A stretch of DNA of 44,028 nt from Leyella stercorea (GTDB taxonomy: Bacteria > Bacteroidota > Bacteroidia > Bacteroidales > Bacteroidaceae): positions 1-44,028 of the forward strand of contig NZ_JADYUF010000031.1 in assembly GCF_021531655.1 (NCBI RefSeq), in the 5' to 3' direction. The position numbers and the translations under genes are program-made. Under the pieces are notes generated by a model. The model searched no databases. It saw only the letters and a list, made by a program, of their open reading frames with translations, and was not told the DNA's origin. Shown piece after piece: positions 43,994-44,028 of the stretch (position 1 is the stretch's first letter; each line of letters opens with the position of its first letter).

Positions 43994-44025
43994 CAAAGCC
44001 CTGACTTTCACAAGCCAGGGCTTTG
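43994..44025 (+). terminator. terminator hairpin after brxL
   Basis: A perfect 10-bp stem, CAAAGCCCTG (43994-44003) with CAGGGCTTTG (44016-44025), around a 12-nt loop, about 50 bp after the stop. The window ends here, so any T run is only partly seen. Just upstream, GTGTGTCAAAA resembles ends of Bacteroidetes insertion or MITE elements. Confidence 0.65.
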
Positions 44026-44028
44026 CTA

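Overview
The window is a stretch of chromosome from a Bacteroidales bacterium, most likely Prevotella/Segatella-like. The basis is protein content (GSCFA protein, YfhO, DUF4369 lipoprotein, secreted proteins with a Bacteroidetes-type C-terminal tail), the TAnnTTTG -7 promoter element in front of many genes, and very repeat-rich intergenic DNA. No rRNA, tRNA, CRISPR array or intact transposase was seen.

Layout. (1) 469-5800, minus strand: dnaX, a YfhO membrane protein and a GSCFA protein. (2) 5912-10973, plus strand, divergent from dnaX: FtsB/DivIC-like septum protein, small membrane protein, DUF4369 lipoprotein, dihydroorotase, a stand-alone MetH reactivation domain and a membrane metallophosphoesterase. 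(3) 11120-12776: a PlsC-type acyltransferase and a radical SAM/SPASM protein. (4) 12777-14426: 1.65 kb of non-coding repeats, including two inverted copies of a MITE-like palindromic element. (5) 14427-19523: lipoprotein histidine kinase with TPRs, NarL-type response regulator, stand-alone LuxR helix-turn-helix protein and a large secreted YD-repeat-like protein. (6) 19788-23571: CbiK-type chelatase, haem/cobalamin-type TonB receptor and PepSY membrane protein, probably a tetrapyrrole or metal acquisition operon. (7) 23701-44028: a defence island. It holds a DUF6155-like gene, a four-gene Wadjet (JetABCD) anti-plasmid operon, a DUF4143 ATPase, a membrane/coiled-coil protein and a BREX type 4 operon (brxP-orf-brxC-pglZ-brxL).

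The most interesting points are in the BREX part. BrxP is a DndC-like PP-loop/PAPS-reductase protein fused to a ferredoxin domain and a DUF4007-like C-terminus. Between brxP and brxC, translationally coupled to brxP, sits a 150-residue protein. It resembles the N-terminal DNA-binding domain of HNH restriction enzymes, the group I relate to phosphorothioate-DNA (sulfur-binding) domains, but it has no nuclease. This suggests, as a hypothesis, a sulfur-based DNA mark written by BrxP and read by the small protein. Upstream of brxP lies a run of about nine helices between a promoter and a terminator-like hairpin, a strong candidate for a structured RNA of about 330 nt.

A second theme is intergenic arrays with a strict 22-bp (once 23-bp) period: 58-255, 268-377, 13346-13477, 23584-23671 and 30938-31052. 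Two of these share a 15-bp core built from interchangeable half-sites. I know of no description of them.

All family assignments come from reading motifs by eye; no database search was possible.
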